Source: Prorocentrum cordatum (taxonomy: Eukaryota > Sar > Dinophyceae > Prorocentrales > Prorocentraceae). Taken from it: a stretch of DNA of 64,000 nt. Within the stretch, counting starts at the first letter, position 1. The number at the start of each line of letters is the position of its first letter. Location of the stretch: NCBI GenBank assembly GCA_963575745.1, contig CAUYUJ010018616.1, positions 143,680 to 207,679 on the forward strand. The letters are read 5' to 3'. The notes below the pieces were generated by a model. That model saw nothing but the letters and a program-made list of their open reading frames with translations. It was not told the DNA's origin and did not search any database. Positions 61,111-64,000 of the stretch are shown here, one piece after another. A program made the translations under genes and the position numbers.

Positions 61111-61519
61111 GACGACGACAACCAACAGAAAAACAACACTTAGCAACAACAAACAACAACACACAGCAATACCAATAACACCAACAACCGCAACAACAGC
61201 AATCACTTTAAGACTGTTCGCCCTTATCTGCTCGAGTGTCCAATAACGCGTATTTCCCAAACCCTCGATACCCGCCCTCTTCGTCTTCGATCGAACCCCT
61301 TTTGGGGGGTATACCTTTCTTTCCTGCAGGCCGGGCCCCGGCAAGCGGCGGGGCGGCCACGGACCGTCGGCCTTGCCAGCGGCAGCGCTGATCGGCGGCA
61401 ATCCGACCTCAAGAGGGACGGGCAGGAGACCTACCACGACGACAACGACGACGACGTCGATGACTACGACGTCGACGACGACGACGACGACGAGCGAAAG
61501 CGAGAGCGAGAGAGAGAAC

Positions 61520-62205
61520 GACAGCAGGGCCACGAGGGGCACGAAGTAGGCCACGAAGGGCGACAGCGGGGACACGAAGGGAATGCGTATGGGGCCACGA
61601 AGAGCGCGAACGAGCGGGGGCCACGAAGGGCAGATAATGCGGGGCCACAGAAGGCAACGACGAGGCCACTGAGGGTAGCACCTGGGCCACGTAGGACAGC
61701 GAGGGGGCCACGAAGGGCGACAGCGGGGCCAGGAAGGGAATGCACATGGGGCCACGAAGGGGCGCGAACGAGCGGGGGCCACGAAATGCATGCGTACATT
61801 GGGCCGCGGAGGGCAAGGACGGGGCCACAAAGGGCAGCAACGGGGCCACGAAGGGCAGCGAGGGGGCCACAACGGGCGACAGCGGGGCCACGAAGGGTGG
61901 GGACGCGACGGGCGCGAGCGAGCGGGGGCCACAAAGGGCATACATATATGGGGCCACGAAGGGCAGCGGAGAGGGGCCACGAAGGGCTGCACCAGGGCCA
62001 CGAAGGGCAGCGAGGGGGCCACGAAGGGACGCAACTGGGCCAGGAACGGGGCCACGAGGGGGTGCAACGGGGCCCCGAAGGGGGCCACGAAGGGCTGCAT
62101 CGGGGCCACGAAGGGCAGCGAGGGGGCCACGAAGGGACGCAACTGGGCCAGGAACGGCAGCGAGGGGGCCACAAAGGGCTGCAACGGGGCCACGAACTGC
62201 AGCTA
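61520..62205 (+). repeat. 21-bp minisatellite GGGGCCACGAAGGGCAGCGAG
   Basis: The unit consists of GGGGCCACGAAGGGC followed by a variable six-base part (AGCGAG, GACAGC, AGCAAC); about 32 copies. Since 21 is a multiple of three, seven-residue peptide repeats appear in every frame (for example PFVAPSL on the minus strand). These are not treated as genes. The shorter counterpart in unit 2 is at 63195-63425. Confidence 0.9.
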
Positions 62206-62384
62206 TATCCCGAGTCCTAAATAAGGGATTCCTAAGCGTGAGCGCGAGTCCTGGGTGCCTGAGTGTCGGGAGCGTGGCGCTTGAGTAAATTGCTGGAAAT
62301 TCCAACGCAAAGGGCGCTATTTTTGGGTATATTGCAAGCGAGTCTCCAGCGAGAACGTGACTCCAAAGCGCCGAGAGAGCGATT

Positions 62385-62515
62385 CCGGAATAAACTATAA
62401 GGAAGTCCCAAGCGAGAGCGCGATGCCTGAGTAAAACGCGAGGAAGTCTCAGGCGGGAGCGGGGTCCTGGCTAAATTATGAGGAAGTCTCGAGCGGGAGC
62501 CGTTGTTGTTGTAAC
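62385..62515 (+). repeat. 41-bp tandem repeat, about three copies
   Basis: TAAGGAAGTCCCAAGCGAGA, GCGAGGAAGTCTCAGGCGGGAG and ATGAGGAAGTCTCGAGCGGGAG with GATTCCTGAATAAA-like linkers. The counterpart in unit 2 is at 63530-63700, and inverted units (CGCTCTCGCGCCGGACTTCC, CGCTCTCGCGTAGGATTTCC) are at 63893-63962. Confidence 0.8.
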
Positions 62516-62654
62516 CCAGGGGCCAGGGGCACAGTTTGAGCCTCAACATTTTCCCTGCTGAAAAACTGGGTGCGAGCGCCGGGAGGGGCACTTCAATTGA
62601 AAAATACAATGTGCACCGGTGGGGGGACCAGCAATGATTATTCCTGACGTGAGC

Positions 62655-62707
62655 ATTCAACAACAACAACAATAACGACGACAACAACACCAACAACAAC
62701 AACAACG

Positions 62708-62738
<31 letters not shown>

Positions 62739-62812
62739 GAACAACAACATCAATGATACTAATAATAATAATAATAATACTAATAAGAAGAATGATAAGA
62801 ATAATTATCATA
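62655..62812. repeat. (AAC)n then (AAT)n microsatellite
   Basis: CAACAACAACAACAATAACG, AACAACAACAACATC and AATAATAATAATAATAC steps. Confidence 0.9.
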
Positions 62813-62822
62813 TAAATAATAA

Positions 62823-63073
62823 GTTTAAGACCGTTCGCTCTTATATGCTCGAGTGTCCAATAACGCGTATTTCCCAAACCCTCGATACCCGCCCTCTTCG
62901 TCTTGGATCGAACCCCTTTTGGGGGGTATACCTTTCTTTCCTGCAGGCCGGGCCCCGGCAAGCGGCGGGGCGGCCACGGACCGTCGGCCTTGCCAGCGGC
63001 AGCGCTGATCGGCGGGGCGGCCGCGGACCGTCGACCCGACCCCAAAGAGGGACGGACAGGGGACCGACCACGA

Positions 63074-63123
<50 letters not shown>

Positions 63124-64000
63124 ACGTCGAAGACGACGGCGAAGACGACGACGACGGCGACGACGAGCGAAAGCGAGAGCGAGAGAGAACGACAGCAGGG
63201 CCACGAAGGGCACGAAGTAGGCCACGAAGGGCGACAGCGGGGACACGAAGGGAATGCGTATGGGGCCACGAAGAGCGCGAACGAGCGGGGGCCACGAAGT
63301 GCAGATAATGTGGGGCAGCAGATGGCAACTATGGGGCCACTGAGGGTAGCAAGTGGGCGACGTAGGACAGTGAGGGGACACAAATGGTGACAGCGGGGCC
63401 ACGAAGGGCATGCACATGGGGCCACAACGAGCGCGACTCCTGGGTGCCTGGGTGTCGGGAGCGCGGCGCTTGGGCAAATTGCATGAAATTCCAACGCAAG
63501 GCCATTCTTCAGTAAGTTGCAAGCAAGTCTCCAGCGAGGGCGCGACTCCAGAGCGCCAGGAGAGCGATTCCTGAATAAATTGTAAGGAAGTCCCACGCGA
63601 GAGCGCGATTCCTAAATAAAATGTGAGGAAGTCTCGGCCGGGAGCGGGGGTCCTGGCTAAATTGAAAGGAAGTCTCAAGCGGGAGCCGTTGTTGTTGTAA
63701 CCCGGGGGCCAGGGGCGCAGTTTGAGCATCAAGACTTCCCCTGTCAAAAAACAAGGTGCGAGCGTCGAGGGGCACACTTCGATTGAGAAAAACAGTACGC
63801 ACCGGTGGGGGGGGATGAACAATAATTATTCTTCAAAAGTGAAAATTCAACAACGGCTTCCGCCTCACACTTCCTCACCATACATTCCCCAATCGCGCTC
63901 TCGCGCCGGACTTCCTCACAAGTCATGTACGCATCGCGCTCTCGCGTAGGATTTCCTCGCAATGTATTCAGACGATGTGCCCTCGGCGCTCAGGAGTTAC
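62823..64000 (+). repeat. 1.6-kb tandem duplication, unit 2 (runs off the window)
   Basis: Repeats the order of unit 1 with a shortened 21-bp array (63195-63425), an extra GACGACGACGACGAC tract (63070-63170) and an additional copy of GATCGGCGGGGCGGCC near 63010. The right end of the unit is replaced by inverted 41-bp elements from 63885. The window ends before the unit boundary. Confidence 0.85.

Larger units (their letters stand above)
61208..62822 (+). repeat. 1.6-kb tandem duplication, unit 1
   Basis: Begins TTAAGACTGTTCGCCCTTAT then CGAGTGTCCAATAACGCG. The first ~400 bp, up to GCGAAAGCGAGAGCG, are nearly identical to unit 2, which begins at 62823. Then comes a 21-bp minisatellite, a TGGGTGCCTGAGTGTCGGGA segment, 41-bp repeats, and an AAC/AAT-rich tail (62655-62810). 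Period 1615 bp. Confidence 0.9.

Noticed and set aside
60697-62193. 498-codon minus-strand frame with PFVAPSL heptads
   Set aside because: It follows from the 21-bp and 11-bp minisatellites; equivalent heptads occur in all frames and both strands.

Overview
This window looks like nuclear DNA of a dinoflagellate. It is GC-rich and most of it is simple-sequence arrays, minisatellites, satellites and small dispersed repeats. Coding sequence is sparse and lies on one strand. A near match to the reverse complement of the dinoflagellate trans-spliced leader sits at 3927-3947, and the largest intact protein resembles a family I recall as highly expanded in dinoflagellates. The genus is not settled; a high-GC genome such as Prorocentrum would fit, but that is inference.

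Layout. 1-7.2 kb: dispersed repeats, triplet arrays, the first copy of a palindromic mobile element (3290-3484), the relict spliced leader and an 89-bp tandem repeat. 7.3-16.5 kb: a degenerate macrosatellite of roughly 1.0-1.9 kb units, each with a conserved gateway box, hairpins and often a long GTC array; the first two units are inverted relative to the rest. 16.5-25 kb: no convincing gene, but three MITE-like families with terminal inverted repeats, an 83-bp satellite and microsatellites. 25.6-45.4 kb: the gene-bearing part. Eight protein-coding tracts were recognised and all are on the minus strand. In transcription order they are a ~750-residue orphan protein (43131-45400), a ~230-residue orphan (40904-41601), a low-complexity Tyr/Gln/Gly plus Asp-rich protein (38660-40174), a ~515-residue orphan (36360-37908) preceded by a 33-bp palindromic array, a small acidic-ended protein (35169-35729), a Pro/Ala-rich protein (32037-32969), a transposase-like DDE candidate (28507-31050) and a decayed PPR-like gene (25655-26822). 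45.4-49.6 kb: a CA array, then about 1.8 kb of a 13-bp minisatellite that switches strand orientation. 49.9-60 kb: triplet arrays, satellites and dispersed elements. 60.7-64 kb: 11-bp and 21-bp minisatellites inside a 1.6-kb tandem duplication that runs off the window.

Five of the eight coding tracts carry one or more frame-breaking lesions (1-nt indels, a 5-bp duplication, single stop codons). Two of the indels lie in G or C runs of 7-8 bases, so assembly error and pseudogene decay cannot be separated from sequence alone. Only the transposase-like tract is long and open throughout. Shared orientation fits the unidirectional gene clusters known in dinoflagellates. A weaker alternative is that several of these genes are cargo of one large element mobilised by the DDE protein.

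Many of the long open frames in this window (poly-Ser, poly-Val, poly-Asp, poly-Glu and similar) are by-products of triplet repeats and are not listed as genes.
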